Assembly (NCBI RefSeq): GCF_902167145.1
Contig: NC_050097.1
Coordinates: 112,501,982 to 112,565,981, forward strand
Reading direction: 5' to 3'
DNA from: Zea mays
Lineage: Eukaryota > Streptophyta > Magnoliopsida > Poales > Poaceae
DNA length: 64,000 nt
Part shown: positions 1 through 12,092 of the stretch, in pieces
Numbering within the stretch: the stretch's first letter is position 1
How the letters are laid out: each line of letters opens with the position of its first letter
Made by a program: the position numbers and the translations under genes
The notes under the pieces: model-generated
Told to the model about the DNA's origin: nothing
The model's database searches: none
What the model saw: the letters and a program-made list of their open reading frames with translations, nothing else

Positions 1-1808
1 AGAGCATATGCAACCACATTTGCTTTGCCTGGGTGATAATAAATCTCCAGCTCATAGTCTTTGATCAATTCTAGCCATCTTCGCTGCCTCAAGTTTAACT
101 CTGACTGAGTGAATATGTACTTGAGGCTCTTGTGATCTATGTAGATATCACACTTCTACCCATAAAGATAATGTCTTTAGGTCTTCAGTGCATGAACCAC
201 TGCTGCTAGCTTCAGATCATGAGTGGGGTAATTCTTCTCATGAACTTTCAACTGTTGGGACGAGTATGCCACTACTTTCCCTTCCTACATTAACACACAT
301 CTCAGTCCGGTGTACGAAGCATCGCAATATACTAAGAATGGCTTGTGAACATCTGGCAAAACCAACACCGGTGTTGTTGTCAACTTCTGCTTCAACATCT
401 CAAATGATTCTTGGCACGCTGGGGTCCACTTGAACTCAACCTTCTTTGCTAGCAAGGCTGTCATTGGTCTGGCAATCTTGGAGAACCCCTCAATGAAACG
501 TCGATAGTAACCGGCCATTCCAATGAAACTCTTGATTCCTCGGACATCTTTTGGTGCTTTCCAGTCCAGAATCGCTGCTACCTTCTTTGGATCTACAGCT
601 AGTCCATCTCGGTTTATAATATGACCCAAGAATAGAACTTCGCTGATCTAGAACTCGCACTTGCTAAGCTTGGCATACAACTGGCAATCTCATAACCTTT
701 GAAGTACCTTCCTCAAATGTTCCTCATGCTCTTGCTCATTCTGGGAATATACGAGAATATCATCAATGAACACCACTATGAACTTGTCAAGATAGTCCAT
801 GAACACACTGTTCATCAGATACATAAAGTAAGCTGGCGCATTCATCAATCCTAAAGACATAACCATGAACTCATATAGCCCATACTTGGTGATGAATGTT
901 GTTTTCGGAATATCTGAAGGTCGGATTCTAAGCTGATGGTAACCTGGCCTCAGATCTATCTTTGAAAACACACTGGCTCCTCTCAACTGATCAAATAGGT
1001 CCTCGATTTGAGGCAGTGGGTACTTGTTCTTGACAGTGGCTTCATTCAAGGCTCTGTAATCAATGCACATCCTCTTCGTGCCATTCTTCTTCTCCACAAA
1101 TAATACTGGCGCTGCCCAAGGAGAGGTACTTGGTCTGATGTAACCTTTCTCTAACAACTCATCAATTTGCTTCTTGATTTCCACCAACTCTGGTCCGGAC
1201 ACTCGATAAGCTCTCTTGGAAATAGGGGCGGTGCCTGGGATAAGCTCTATGGCAAACTCAGCTTTCCTTTTAGGTGGCATGCCTGGTAACTCCTCAGGGA
1301 ATGCATCGGGGAATTCTGACACAATCCTAATTGCCTCAATTGGATTGGACTCCTTGTCATCTACTGATAAATGGTGACAGGCTCCTTCTAGTTTAGGTAA
1401 ATACAGTTTGGTTACTACTTCTTTTTCGGATGGGGACACCAACTTGACCGTTCTCTTGTCACAACTGACAGTGGCTTGATTTCTGTGTAGCCAATTCATC
1501 CCTAGGATGACATCTAACCCTTGAGTTCCCATTACTACTAGGCTAGCGAGGAAATCTATCCCCCTTATTTCAATCCTTAGATTCGGACAAATCCTATCGG
1601 ACTGAACTTTTCCCCCAACTGAATTAACTCTTAAAGGCAGGATCATTGGTTCTATGGGGATGTTATGTGATTCTACCCAAGATGCAAAAACAAAAGAATG
1701 TGTGGCACAAGTATCAAATAGTACTTTTGCTGGGTAGGATTCGACTGGAAACATACCTACTGCCACGTCCTGAGCATCCTGGATTGCTTCGGCCTCCAGG
1801 TGTTTCAC
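1..1808 (-). pseudogene. pol: Element J protease, reverse transcriptase and RNase H (pol, partial and decayed)
   Basis: The minus strand encodes a gypsy polyprotein. Protease lies near 1700, where the catalytic triad reads [10 protein letters not shown] instead of the usual D-T/S-G-A, so the glycine after the catalytic Asp-Thr is a cysteine. RT follows at about 1200-760, with [21 protein letters not shown] and the catalytic box FIDDILVYS. The frame stops just after (TGA near 690, in a context fitting a CGA codon), resumes as connection/RNase H (285-629, LGHIINRDG and VYCDAS), and continues with further stops to base 1 through YIDHKSL. Integrase is outside the window. The product would copy the element's RNA in cytoplasmic virus-like particles, but this copy cannot make it. 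Confidence 0.85.
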
Positions 1809-1899
1809 CTTTCCACGGTTGTAGGCCTGACCACGGACTCCTGGTGCTTGTTGTGGTGCTCCTTGTCTTGCTGGGGCATTGACTGCTGGCGGCTGTTGA

Positions 1900-3010
1900 G
1901 CTGCTTTCTTTGGACAGTTTTTCGCCCAGTGATTTTGTTCTCCATAGTAGAAGCATGCATGACCTCCTACTTGTGCTGGGGCTGCTTGGCCATTCTGGTT
2001 GGGTGTTGGGGTAGGAAGGCGAGTTGCCTGGTTGTTCTGACGCTAGAACTGATTTCCTCCAGACTGAGTGTTCTGACGGTACTGCTGTTGCTGCTGCTGA
2101 GGAAACTGCCTTTGGTACTGATGCTGGTGCTGACGCGGATGCTGGTGCTGGTGACCTTGCTTAAATTGCTGAGGTGAGTTGCCTGAGTTGCGGGGACGAC
2201 TTCTACTCCTGGCCTGAGGTCCACCAATCTTGCGCTTCCTATCCTCCATCTCCTGACGCTTCCTTTCTGTCATGATTGCTCTGTCGATCAAGTGCTGGAA
2301 GGTGGCGAAGTGTGATTCATCAACTGATAATGGAGGGGATCAACCAATCCTCTTAGAAAGCGCTATTGCCTCTTAGCATCCGTGTTAACATCTTCTGGGG
2401 CGTAGCATGACAACTGTAGAAACTTATCCCTGTACTCACTAATGGACAAGGGACCTTGCTTTAGGGCGAGAAACTCCTCCTTCCTTACTATCATCAGTCC
2501 CTCGGGCACATGGTAGCGACGAAAGTTGTCCCTGAACTCCTCCCAAGTAATGGCTTCAGGGTTGGCATGGGTGGTGAGGTAGGACTTCCACCAAGACTGT
2601 GTTGCTCCCCTCAGCTATCGGGGACCATACAACACCTTCTCACGGTCGTTGCACTGAGCAGTGTGCAACTCACGCTCCACGGTACGCAGCCAATCTTCCA
2701 CATCCATGGGATCAGCAGAGTAGACAAAGACAGGGGGATAGCCCCTCATGAACTCTGCCTGCTTTTATCTGGGCACTTGTGGCATCTAGACTTGCACTGG
2801 AGGCTATGGTGGGGGTGGCTGCTGCTGCACCTGCTGCATCGCTGCTAAAGTCTGACCAATTGCCTGAACTGCTTGAGTTTGCATCATGAACATTTGCTCA
2901 ATGGTCATCAGGGGTGGCGGTGGCAAATGCTGCTGTGGAGCTGCCTCCTCTTGGGGTGCCTGCTGTTCTGGCTGAGCACGCCCATCACCTCTGTGCCTGT
3001 TCTCAGACAT
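1900..3010 (-). pseudogene. gag: Element J gag (nucleocapsid precursor), decayed
   Basis: The likely start is the ATG at 3008-3010 (MSENRHRGDG), followed by a Gln/Pro-rich N-terminus and a retrotransposon gag core at roughly 2750-2350: MDVEDWLRTVERELH, ATQSWWKSYL and FRRYHVPEGLMIVRKEEF, typical of gypsy capsid. A Gln/His-rich basic stretch (about 2050-2200) precedes the zinc knuckle near 1950, which reads [15 protein letters not shown]; the second cysteine of the CCHC box is a tyrosine, fitting a TGT-to-TAT change. Several in-frame stops (for example after QQQPPPP near 2804) and at least one frameshift near 2330 break it. It runs into the protease region without a clear gap, as in single-polyprotein gypsy elements. 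Confidence 0.8.
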
Positions 3011-3357
3011 TTGTAGAAAGCACACATCAGATCTGACTCTACAGTCCTTCAGCATAAGAAAAGATATACGGAAATCTTCATAGCACTGAACAAATGATCA
3101 TCTTCACTGACAGCTTCTCAGATAAAGAGGAAAGTGGACATAAATGGATTACCCAACTAAATAACTGACTTTATTAATAACTACACCAAGTTGCAGGGGA
3201 TACCCACACCTTGATGACAATCATTACAAAGATTAAACTTCATTACATGTTCATCATGACAAGCATTCTAACATATGATAAGCAAACTAACTCTAACTAA
3301 GACTGGCTAAACTAAGACACTGAATTAAGTATTATTAGAGACTCTGACTCTGTCGAT

Positions 3358-4179
3358 CTATGGATCCAAATCTATCTGGGTCCTGCAGTCTGGGGTACCA
3401 TAGTCGAAGCGGCCACAGGGCGGTGAACGGTAAGGGTGTTGAATCCCGACAGGGGCGGGAGATCCACCATCCAGATAGTGGCGTGCTGCGCACTCAGCAC
3501 ACAATTCCGCAACCTCCACCCGAACCTTGCCCAACTCGTCAAGGGCATGGTCCAACTCTGTGTTGAGCACGATGGCCAGGTTGACCATGCTGCTCAGCCT
3601 GGGATTGCCCTCACCAACTAGCGAGACAATTACACCTCCAGCACTGCCGGTCGAACGACGAGGGTAGTACTTCAGGTCAAGGCCGTCAGCTACCCCACTA
3701 AACAACGAGCAATACTGAGAAAGTGCCCGTCATGCTGCATCTTGTATGGCTACCTCGGCAGTATCCCTCTCAGTGATAGAATAGTGCTCTGAGAAGGCCT
3801 CTGCACCCCGGAGATCATCGTCCGGATGGCGCACCAAGCAAGTAGCCTCCCACTGGTCCGGGTATAACCCGCGACGATGCTGGTAGACTACACAACAGTA
3901 CTCGATGGACCAAGTATGTTGGTCAAAGGCCCGACGCAACAGGGTATCAAGAGCGTCGTGGAAGTGACACCCACGAGCAGCGTCACGAGTGATGGGTCTA
4001 GCGATCCACCTCTTTGGCTCTGGCTCCTCCGAGCGCTCCGTGCCGTGACTCGAACTACCACCAGCATCGTCGTCGTCTCCGTCTCCGTCAGTGTCTCCTC
4101 CAGCAGCCGGGATGCCCTGAGGTGGTGCAGGGGGCATCTCTAGCTGAGGTGTAGGGGAAGGCGGTCTCTCAGACTCCAC
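3358..4179 (-). pseudogene. Extra leader ORF between PBS and gag of element J, one internal stop
   Basis: From the ATG at 4179 the minus strand reads about 149 codons to a TGA near 3730, then stays open in the same frame for another ~123 codons to a stop at 3358. The TGA sits where CGA would read Arg (DAA-stop-RALSQYC), so a single transition explains it. The protein begins with a Pro-rich and Asp/Gly-rich low-complexity N-terminus and then has a conserved-looking core (RWIARPITRDAARGCHFHDALD, YCCVVYQHRRGLYPDQWEA, LKYYPRR), with a heptad-like LNTELDHALDELGKV near the C-terminus. I recognise similar sequence as a hypothetical protein of grass retroelements but know no function. It lies upstream of gag on the same strand, the place where some plant gypsy elements hold additional ORFs. 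Confidence 0.6.
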
Positions 4180-4601
4180 CTCCCGCTGATGCGAGGGAGA
4201 AGAGTCCTGCTGCTCCTGCTACTGCTCCTGGTGTCGGCGCTCCTGCTCCTCGTGCAGGCGATGATGCAGTCTCTCCAGGTGACTGGACTGACCTAACACC
4301 GTGCGATGCAGTGGACGCTCCGCCAAGCGAGAAGGCAAAAAGGGGATCACAGACTTACGTGTAGTGCACCTGATACATGCCATCTACAAAATACATCGTA
4401 AGCACAAGAGTAAGAATATAACTATGAGACCAGAAAGAAAATAGAAAGAAAAGTGAGACAAAACTTTTGAGATAAGTAAATAACCTAGAGTTGGTCAAGA
4501 TAACCAACTTTTGAAAAGACACAAAGGTCAAGGTAAGAGTAGAGGTCTATAGTCCTTAGGCCGACCATTCTAGTCTGGGTTAGCGGTCCTACAGTCAGCA
4601 A

Positions 4602-4614
4602 GGCTTTGATACCA
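4602..4614 (-). other. Primer binding site of element J (initiator Met tRNA type)
   Basis: On the minus strand the 13 bases read TGGTATCAAAGCC, matching the common plant retrotransposon PBS complementary to the 3' end of initiator methionine tRNA (TGGTATCAGAGC consensus) with one difference. It sits 4 bases inside the LTR edge at 4619, where minus-strand DNA synthesis would start. It fixes element orientation and marks the LTR as the 5' LTR. Confidence 0.85.
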
Positions 4615-4618
4615 CTTA

Positions 4619-7600
4619 TGTCACACCCGGTTTTGGTAGGTAAAACCGAATGCGAACCATGTACGTGCCAGGATCAGAACTCATGTACACAGTGATTACA
4701 TAATTGGACATCATCACACAATGCTCGAATCAAATAGCGGAAAGGGTACTTAATTACATCAAGATGTCTGAGACATCCACAGAGTCTAATACATTTCCAT
4801 AGTGTTCAACAATAATATCAAAGTGCGGAGAAACGAAATGTAGAGGATAAGCCTACACAGGTAGCTGACTAGGGGTTGCCACTAAAGTAAACTAGAACTC
4901 GTCGTAGTCCTGGAACTCCTCAAAGTCCTCCATGTTACCAGCTTCACCTCCTGAGCACTGAGTACAGTGGGGACAACCTAGGGTGGGGTGGTTTGTAAAG
5001 CAAGGGTGAGTACACATCAACGTACTCATCAAATGTCCCGTTTGGCTAAAGTGGACTAGCTGTATGTGGAGTTAAGGTTAAGCAGTTGCTTTTAGTCGAT
5101 CAAGTTTTATTATTATGAGTATAGTCAAATTTTAGTAATAACCCAGTTATTAACCAGAGGCACTCCCTCCACAAGGAAATACCAGAGATCAAAATTATAA
5201 CCATCATTGCTAATCATCATCATAAAAGTAACCAAAGTTCTTCTAATCAAAGAGGATCCCAAGGCTGCTCATAACCGTGAGCACGGATGATATACTAGTT
5301 TCTAACACTCTGTAGAGGTTGCACACTTTACCCACAAGTCGTGATTCCCATTCTGCCTAGGGTTCTAGCCTCCCCATTGATCACTACCAAGGTGACCTAG
5401 CAGTGTCTCACTATGTAGCCTTTACAAAGATTTCCCAGAGGACATAGTCGCCTGTTAGGTTTCTCCAGTTTGATAAACACAGTACATCTCCCCAGAGGAA
5501 GGGTGACTAACAAAACCAAATCAAGAACCTCTGCAACCAGCCTCGGCAGAGCAAGTATTGTGCCCGGACCCCATTGATGGCCCTATGGTGAAGTCAACTA
5601 TTCCTCTGGTTCCTCTAATTAATCAGCTAAGGGCGTCCCATTCCACCCTCATGGTTGCACTGTTATCCCAGGTTGTCACTCCCCAAACAGGTCCTTACGG
5701 AGAGGCACTCAGGAAACAACCTGAGCCCTCTAAAGTAATCACAAGAACCTCATCGGGATAACATCATCGTATCATAAAAGATCACATCATGTTCATTTAT
5801 TAGGTTAAAGCAATAGCATAAGCTAACCATGATTAACCCAAAAAAAGGTAAACAAGGGTAAGGGAAATACAGACTAGTCAATCCTTAGGTTTCAATAAAG
5901 TAATGCAGGACAGTGAATTATAAAGTAAAGTAGGACATGATAGGTCTGAGGACACTTGCCTTCACCAGGTTGTTGCTCAGAGGGATTTTCGGCAACACAC
6001 TCAGGAACCACGAGCTGCTCATTGTCTAAGTAAAGCGAGCATACGTTCAATACATTTGAAAGGTAAAAATGAACATCACATCAAACATGTACAAACATTG
6101 GAACACAACTCAAAAAGAGGTAACACTAAAATAAAGGAGAATAAGATCAAGTTGTAAAATGGACTAATCTTAATTGGGGATTGATTACTCTCTAAGTGTT
6201 TGGAACATAGCTCAAAAAGGTTAAGTAGTAATTAAACAAGAAAAGATTAAATTATAAGATGAACTACTCTCATTTAGGAATTTTGATTATCCTTTAAGTG
6301 TTATCCATAATTACATACCTAATTCTATTTATCTCATTAAGACTTAAAAGTTAAACCAAAAATGAATTCATGTAATGCATGTTACTAATCTTACAAGATT
6401 AAATATATTTTAACTCCTAGGGCTTTCATTTTATTTATTTCATTAAATAAATAAATTAACATATACATTAATCCTATATTCTAGGTGTAAAAATAAAGTA
6501 TATAGATTACATTTGGTCATATTTTATTTGAATAGAGAATAATTTTTTGAACATTTTGCAATTTGAACCACTAAATTTGGAGTTCATATGGAAAAGATAT
6601 GAAATAAACAAGTTTAAAGTTTGAAATATGAAATTAAGGCTAAATCTGTGATTAAATAAAAGTCTAGGGGACTATTCAAAAGAAACCAGGGACCTATGCG
6701 CTAAAACAGAGGATGACGGGTTGACTTCCCAAAACTAGGGGGCTCTCAGGCAAAACTCACACACGAAGGGGTACGGGGTAATCTCGGCCATCAGATCAGA
6801 AATCAGCGGCACAGATTAGATCGCACAGGCGCGGGCGCACAGGCGCGACTGACAAGCGAGGCCAGGGCGGACCGACTAGCTAGGCCTAGAGGCAGAGACG
6901 CGGGGGGGGGGGGGGGAGGGGGAAGAGAGAGAGGCGGTTGGATCCAGATCGGAGGGCTGGGATTAGATCCGCTCGGGTTAAGTCTAAACCGCCCGATCTC
7001 GGACGAACAGCCGGGATCTAACGACCAAGGGTGGGCATGGGCACGGTGGCGCCGCTCAGTCCCGCGGCGAGAACTCGCCGGAGACGAGAAGGCCGGCCAC
7101 AGCGGGCCACTAGAGGCTCGGGGACTAGCTTGGGCGCAATCAGGGCGGTCTGGCGGACTCGGCCATGGCCTTCACATCGGCGCGGGGGCACCAGAGAGCG
7201 TAGACCACGGCGGGGCGGGCTAACGGCGGCGCGGGGTTGCTCCGGCGAACAATCGCGCGAGCTATAGAGCGGGGATAACTAAATTAAGGGTACTTGCGGG
7301 TTTCTCACCTTGAGAGGAAGCAATGTAGTCGCGAAGCAACGGCAGAGGCATAGAGACTCGACGGGGCGACGACGTTGGGACTCCGGCTGCACAAAGATTG
7401 CTCCGGTGTGCGCGGACCGGACTAAGCAGAGAGGGAGAGGGCACACCGAAGGGTGTCCCGAGCAGCTGACAGCGAGGTGGAGCTCACCGTGGCACTGGAC
7501 GGGGCGCGGACGCGACGGTGGCCGCAGAACAGGAAGCGGTCGACAGCGCGCGGTGGCAGAGCTCCCTGCACGCGTGGGTAGAGCGAGAGAGAGGGCGAGA

Positions 7601-8291
7601 GGGTTTGGCAGAGGGCGCAAATGAGAGAGGGGAGGTGGGCGAGCAGGGCGCGGGGCTCAAAAGGGGCGCGGGGGTGTGGACGTGGCCGGAGAACGCGCGG
7701 ACGTGGGCGCGTCCACGGTGGGGGATCGTGGGCGAGAGGTTAGGGACGAGCTGATAGGTGGGGACGGCGGGACAGAGAGAGAAGGAGTGGGCACGCGCGA
7801 GGGAAACAGCGTCGACAGGTCGGTCCCACTGAGCAGCGAGAGAGAGAGAGGGGGGAAGTGAGCGCGCTCGGGTCTGCGCCGACAGGCGGGGCCCGCCTGT
7901 CACGCACAGGGGGCGCGCGGGCTGGGCTAAGTGGGCCGACTTGGGCTGAATTGGTTTTCCTTTTCCAGGGATTTTCTAATTGCTTTTCTATTTATTTTCT
8001 CTAGGGTTTTCAATTCAAATTCAAATCAAGTTTCAAATTCAAATCAAATCAAATATATGCAACAATTCAAAGAATATTTAGGCTCAATATGATGCAACAT
8101 TCCATGACTCATAAGTTTTGGGCAAAATAAAATAAATAATCCTTCACTAATACAACTAACTTAATTAAAAGAAAACGAGAGAGAGAAAACTAGAGAGACA
8201 CAGAAACTAGAGTGAGATAGAGAAGAGTAACACCTGAATTTGGATGATGATAAGAAAGAATTTTTATACCCCCCAAATTCAGGGTGTTACA
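4619..8291 (-). repeat. 5' LTR of element J (3.67 kb)
   Basis: The plus-strand edges are TGTCACACCC at 4619 and GGGTGTTACA ending at 8291, giving the TG...CA ends of an LTR, directly next to the PBS. On the minus strand the LTR begins TGTAACACCC and has a TATA-like TATAAAAAT within about 35 bases of that end. The interior changes composition sharply: AT-rich at 5760-6660, then very GC-rich and purine/CpG-rich at 6720-7950 with a 15-base G run. Short open frames in the GC-rich part look like by-products of composition rather than genes. No second copy is in the window. Confidence 0.85.
6902..6922. repeat. Poly-G tract inside element J LTR
   Basis: Fifteen consecutive G (6902-6916), one A and five more G on the plus strand, followed by a GA-rich stretch. 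It is low-complexity DNA with G-quadruplex-like potential within the LTR. Confidence 0.85.
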
Positions 8292-10391
8292 AAACACCTC
8301 CCATGAGTTCATACTTAAGATTGATCCTCCTTTTTTGGAACAACCTTGGTGCAGAAGCAGCAAAACTCTGCAGGCTCTTCACCTACAACAACATGGGTTC
8401 AAAGAACCCTTAGTACGGAGGTACTTTCGCAAGTCTTACCCGACTAAATAAAAAACTCACAAGCATATGCTGACCTTTGGGAATCAAGGTAATGTTAAGA
8501 AAGAATCAATGATTATTTTTGCAGCAAAGCTTACTAAAGTTGGTCCTTAAGCTTTCATTTTATTTGCCAAGTTAAGTAAGCTCCTAATCTAGATTTGCCT
8601 GATCTAGATCAATCACTTTGCCTAATCTAACTTTCTTTTACCCTTTCTTTCAAATTTCATTCCACTTCATAACTACGATGAGTGGTCAGCGGGCTAAGTC
8701 TCCATAACCGAGGAGCACCAACGATTCAAACCGATTAAACCCAGCTAGGGATCCCTAACCACATGACATATGTAGCACTTAACCCTTGCATATGTCAACC
8801 TGCAACCGGGTTTCTCAAGACTAGAACAGGTTCCTGCTACCCCAGAATACAATTACTCCACCGTCCAGTCTCTTTCCACTGAGGGTACAAGATATTCTCT
8901 CCATCTCCCATGCCTATTGCGGGCAAGCTGTTCTGGTATTTGTCCAGTCGAGATTAGGCTTACCCTGTCCCATACCAGGGTATGTGGATAGTTGCAAAAT
9001 GTTAACCGCATAGGCCTACATCGAACGGTCCTTAATTGACTCAGTTGGAGACACTACACAGAGACTCCTTTCTCGTGCAAGTCAACCACCCGGTCTCCTT
9101 TTATTTAACCATCTCCCAATTCTTGGTACCTGGCAGAGGTACTATTTTCGAATGATGAACCCATCTTGATGGATTCACCACCATAAGTTGGTTTTATTTT
9201 TTTCCAAACAAAAATTCCCATAACAGTGGTACACATCAATCTTTTAAAACAATAATTTTTATGTTTCTAAATAGGGCTAAGCATTAATAGTTCCTTTTAT
9301 AAAACATATATCAAGGAATAGTAAGCAAATTCCAAGGAATGGTCATACATCAATTGTTTATCACACAACTCCTTTCACCTAATGCATCATAAAAGGTGAT
9401 AAAGATTTTAAAACAAGGAAAGGGGTAAAATGCATAGTGGTTTGCCTTGTGTTGCAGGGAGTTCTAGTTCTTCACCACAGTTGTCAAAATAAAGACTATT
9501 GTCCATAGGAGGATCTTCTGACTGAGGGGCAACTTCTTATAATATAAAGTCTGCTTGGTGCTCTACACACAATAATATATATGGATGCTTATGTTACGCC
9601 ATGAACATGCAAACTTGTAGAAGAGGAAACAGACAACATCTTCTTCTTGAGTACAACTTTCCCTCACAGTGCATAAAAACATTAGAACTTTCTAGATATC
9701 TAATCTTCTAAAAGTCATCTTAACTCACCCATTTATGATATCAACTTTTAGTAGGTTTAACATACTTAACTTAGCTTTTAGTACTAACCCCATCCTTATT
9801 ATATGTTAAAAGGATTACTATTTTCGGGTATATTATGTTTTCTAATTAAACATTTTCCAAACAAGTCTAAACTTCATCCAGAGATTAAAATAGTATTATT
9901 ATGTTTACCCAAAAAATCATGATTTTTCGGGCTTGGATCTTATTATAAAAATTCAAATAAACCTTAAAGGAATGCTTTTTAATCCTTGACAATTTATGAT
10001 GTGTAGTACAAATACTCAAATTATTTTTATTAAAAACTATCTGAATTTAGAAGTTTAGAAAAATTTATCCCATAATTTTATCATTTTTCTGCTATTTTTA
10101 ATGGGTTTTACAAGCTACCAGCAAAAAGAAAAGGAAAACCCTATGAATAGACCCAGGCAGAATTCGACCTGAGTCGGCCCACGAATAGTGGAGCACGCGC
10201 GTGCGCCCATCCACGCAGTTACTTTGCACAACAGCCCCTTCGAATTCAAACAACCAGGAAAGAAACCTTGGCACTATTCTACCATGTCACTAACAATCAC
10301 GAAGAAGCCCCTCTCTTTCTTTCTTCTTTGCACGACCGGGTCGCCGACCACGGACGGCGGCTCAGACGCACCTGCGAACTCAATTAGGCCA
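8292..10391 (-). mobile_element. Truncated LTR-like fragment (Tekay/Del-like), interrupted by element J
   Basis: No gene is visible. The stretch resembles the middle of another long Tekay/Del-type LTR in the same orientation as J: a marker like that in J's LTR (ggaggtactttcgcaagtc here, caagggtgagtacacatc there), then a moderately GC-balanced part, an AT-rich part (9540-10130) and a GC-richer end (10140-10390). J's insertion removes its left neighbour from view, and a fresh TGTCACACCC edge begins at 10392. Assignment rests on similar layout and short shared words only. Confidence 0.4.
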
Positions 10392-10800
10392 TGTCACACC
10401 CGAGTTTCAGGGACCCGGGCGCGAACATAATCATCAGGTGTGCTGGGACCAAGTCTCACACATATGATAAATCATGGTACAGAAACGAATGTCACAACTT
10501 TACTATTTAATAGGAGTTCTATACAAAATAAATAAATAATTACATAATAAGGAGACAACGATCCAACAACCCAAAGTTGACTGGGACACGACGACCTAGA
10601 CCTCTCACGAACACATCGCATCATCCTCCATGCGCCTCATCCTGTGGTACCTGATCTTGACCTGTGGGGGTGTGAGACAGCAAGGGTGAGCTCACATACG
10701 TTCATAGCTTAACAAGTTATGAGGAATAATGTGCATGAACTCACCGAAGGTGGGAGCTCACCCTTGCTGGATTTTAGCATATGTATGCAGGATTTTAGCC
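10392..10800 (-). repeat. Probable LTR edge of a further gypsy element
   Basis: TGTCACACCCGAG at 10392 is nearly the same ten-base start as element J's LTR, and the following ~300 bases hold comparable landmarks, including gcaagggtgagctcac near 10680. The far end could not be found, so this is probably a truncated LTR; the boundary with the repeat block at 10801 is unclear. Nothing coding was seen. Confidence 0.45.
10679..10768. repeat. Perfect 15-bp inverted repeat
   Basis: Left arm 10679-10693 (AGCAAGGGTGAGCTC) and right arm 10754-10768 (GAGCTCACCCTTGCT) are exact reverse complements around a 60-base loop. It could fold as a stem-loop in the LTR transcript. Confidence 0.8.
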
Positions 10801-10834
10801 TGGTAAGCATAGTTGTGTGCCTGAACCCCCTGGA

Positions 10835-11770
10835 TGGTGGCTTCAAGTACTAAGACACCTGTCGTAGGGCGGTGGAGTATGCAGGCTCACGGTACGAGAC
10901 CAGGCTGAGCAGCTACATGGCTTCCGGACCCCCCAGGAGACAAGTGCCTGTTCTACAAAACCGGACCTCCAGTTCGTTGGACGCACAGGACTATAGTTTT
11001 AAATACTAGGACACCCGTCATGGAGTGGCGGAGTGTGCAGGGTTTTGGGTACGGGACCAGGCTAACCGGCCACACAGGCTCCGGACCACCCTATGGAACG
11101 GGCATCCGTTCCTTAGAACCGGCCGCCAGGCCTTCCCCTATTTTTGTAAAGTAATAGATATTATCTATTAAGCAGTATTTAACACTTATCTATGTGTTGC
11201 TCGATCCTATTGTTAACTTCCCTTGGTACCTGGCCCCCCGCCTGGGGTGCAGGCTCGATGTGTCGAGGCTGGACACCAGCGTGTATAAAATATTTGTCAA
11301 TGGCCTTCGGGAGGCAGCCTCACCGAGACCTGGATCTGTATACAGCTTTAGCTAAAGAGCGTTAGTGATACACCCGTAGACCCCGTCATCTGGCATTTTT
11401 CATCCTTCGATACATGCTCGGGATTTGCAGTGTTTTGGCTAGGGGATGCAAGTTGTGTGTCCAGACCCCCTGGATGGTGGTTCTAGATACTAGGACGCCT
11501 GTCATAGAGTGGTGGAACATGCAGGCCCACGGTACGGGACGAGGCTGAGCCGCTACATGGTTTCGGACCACCCCAGGAGACAAGCGTCTCTTCTCTAGTT
11601 CCGGACCCCAAGTTGTCAGACCCATAGGACTTATAGCTCTAAGTACTAAGGCGCTCGTCACGGAGTGGTGGAGTGTGCAGGGTTTTGGGTACGGGACCAA
11701 GCTAACCGGCCGCACAGGCTCCGGACCACCCCATGGAACGAGCACTCGTTCCTCAGAGCCGGCCCCTAGG
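10835..11770. repeat. Four diverged ~165-bp GC-rich repeat units in two pairs
   Basis: The phrase pattern 'ctaagacacctgtcgtagggcgg ... gtacgagaccaggctgag ... ccggacc' recurs at about 10845, 11015, 11490 and 11650, each ending near a ccggaccacccc/ccggacc motif. Units alternate between two subtypes (…caggctcacggtac… and …cagggttttgggtac…), so the block reads as a duplicated A-B pair separated by about 300 bases of unrelated sequence. This may be the repeat-bearing 3' untranslated region of element L immediately to the right, as is common in Tat-lineage elements, but the link is not proven. Confidence 0.65.
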
Positions 11771-12092
11771 CTGTCGGGTCCCCCTGCTTTCGGATAGAGG
11801 TCCTAAACTGCAACCCTGGCTGTTCAATCCAGATGTCATTATGCCTGGTGGGATGGGAGCTGGGCGGGTGGGTTAGATAAAACACAATCAGAAACTGTAG
11901 GGTGAGACCGTGGAGTAGTAGGATATTGCTATCATAGAGGCATATCTTGAGAGGGTAGTTTTCCTTTATAGCTAATCATGCATGGGTGTGGGCCAATAGG
12001 CCGAGTTTATGGGGGCAGACCCCACCGGGTTGGCGTACCCATATGCACTACCTAGTTACAAAAGGGAAAAACTTTGACCCCTCACACTTGCT

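Larger units (their letters stand above)
1..8291 (-). mobile_element. Element J: Ty3/gypsy LTR retrotransposon, Tekay/Del-like, 3' part outside the window
   Basis: Reading on the minus strand from 8291 leftwards one meets a complete 5' LTR (4619-8291), a PBS matching initiator-Met tRNA (4602-4614), an extra leader ORF (3358-4179), gag (start near 3010), protease, reverse transcriptase and RNase H, which reaches base 1. Integrase, any chromodomain and the 3' LTR must lie left of the window. The 3.67 kb LTR, the gag-protease-RT order in one frame family and the Met-type PBS fit the Tekay/Del chromovirus lineage (Prem1/Xilon-like in maize); the lineage name is inferred because the chromodomain is not visible. 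The expected 5 bp TSD would be 8292-8296 (aaaca) but its partner is out of view. Confidence 0.8.

Noticed and set aside
5558..5761. Plus-strand frame of 67 codons in J's LTR
   Set aside because: Short, inside an LTR and without family resemblance.
7031..7903. Several overlapping long frames on both strands in GC-rich DNA
   Set aside because: They lie in element J's LTR, have Arg/Pro/Gly-rich composition without motifs, and overlap in many frames, which is expected when stop codons are rare in GC-rich sequence.
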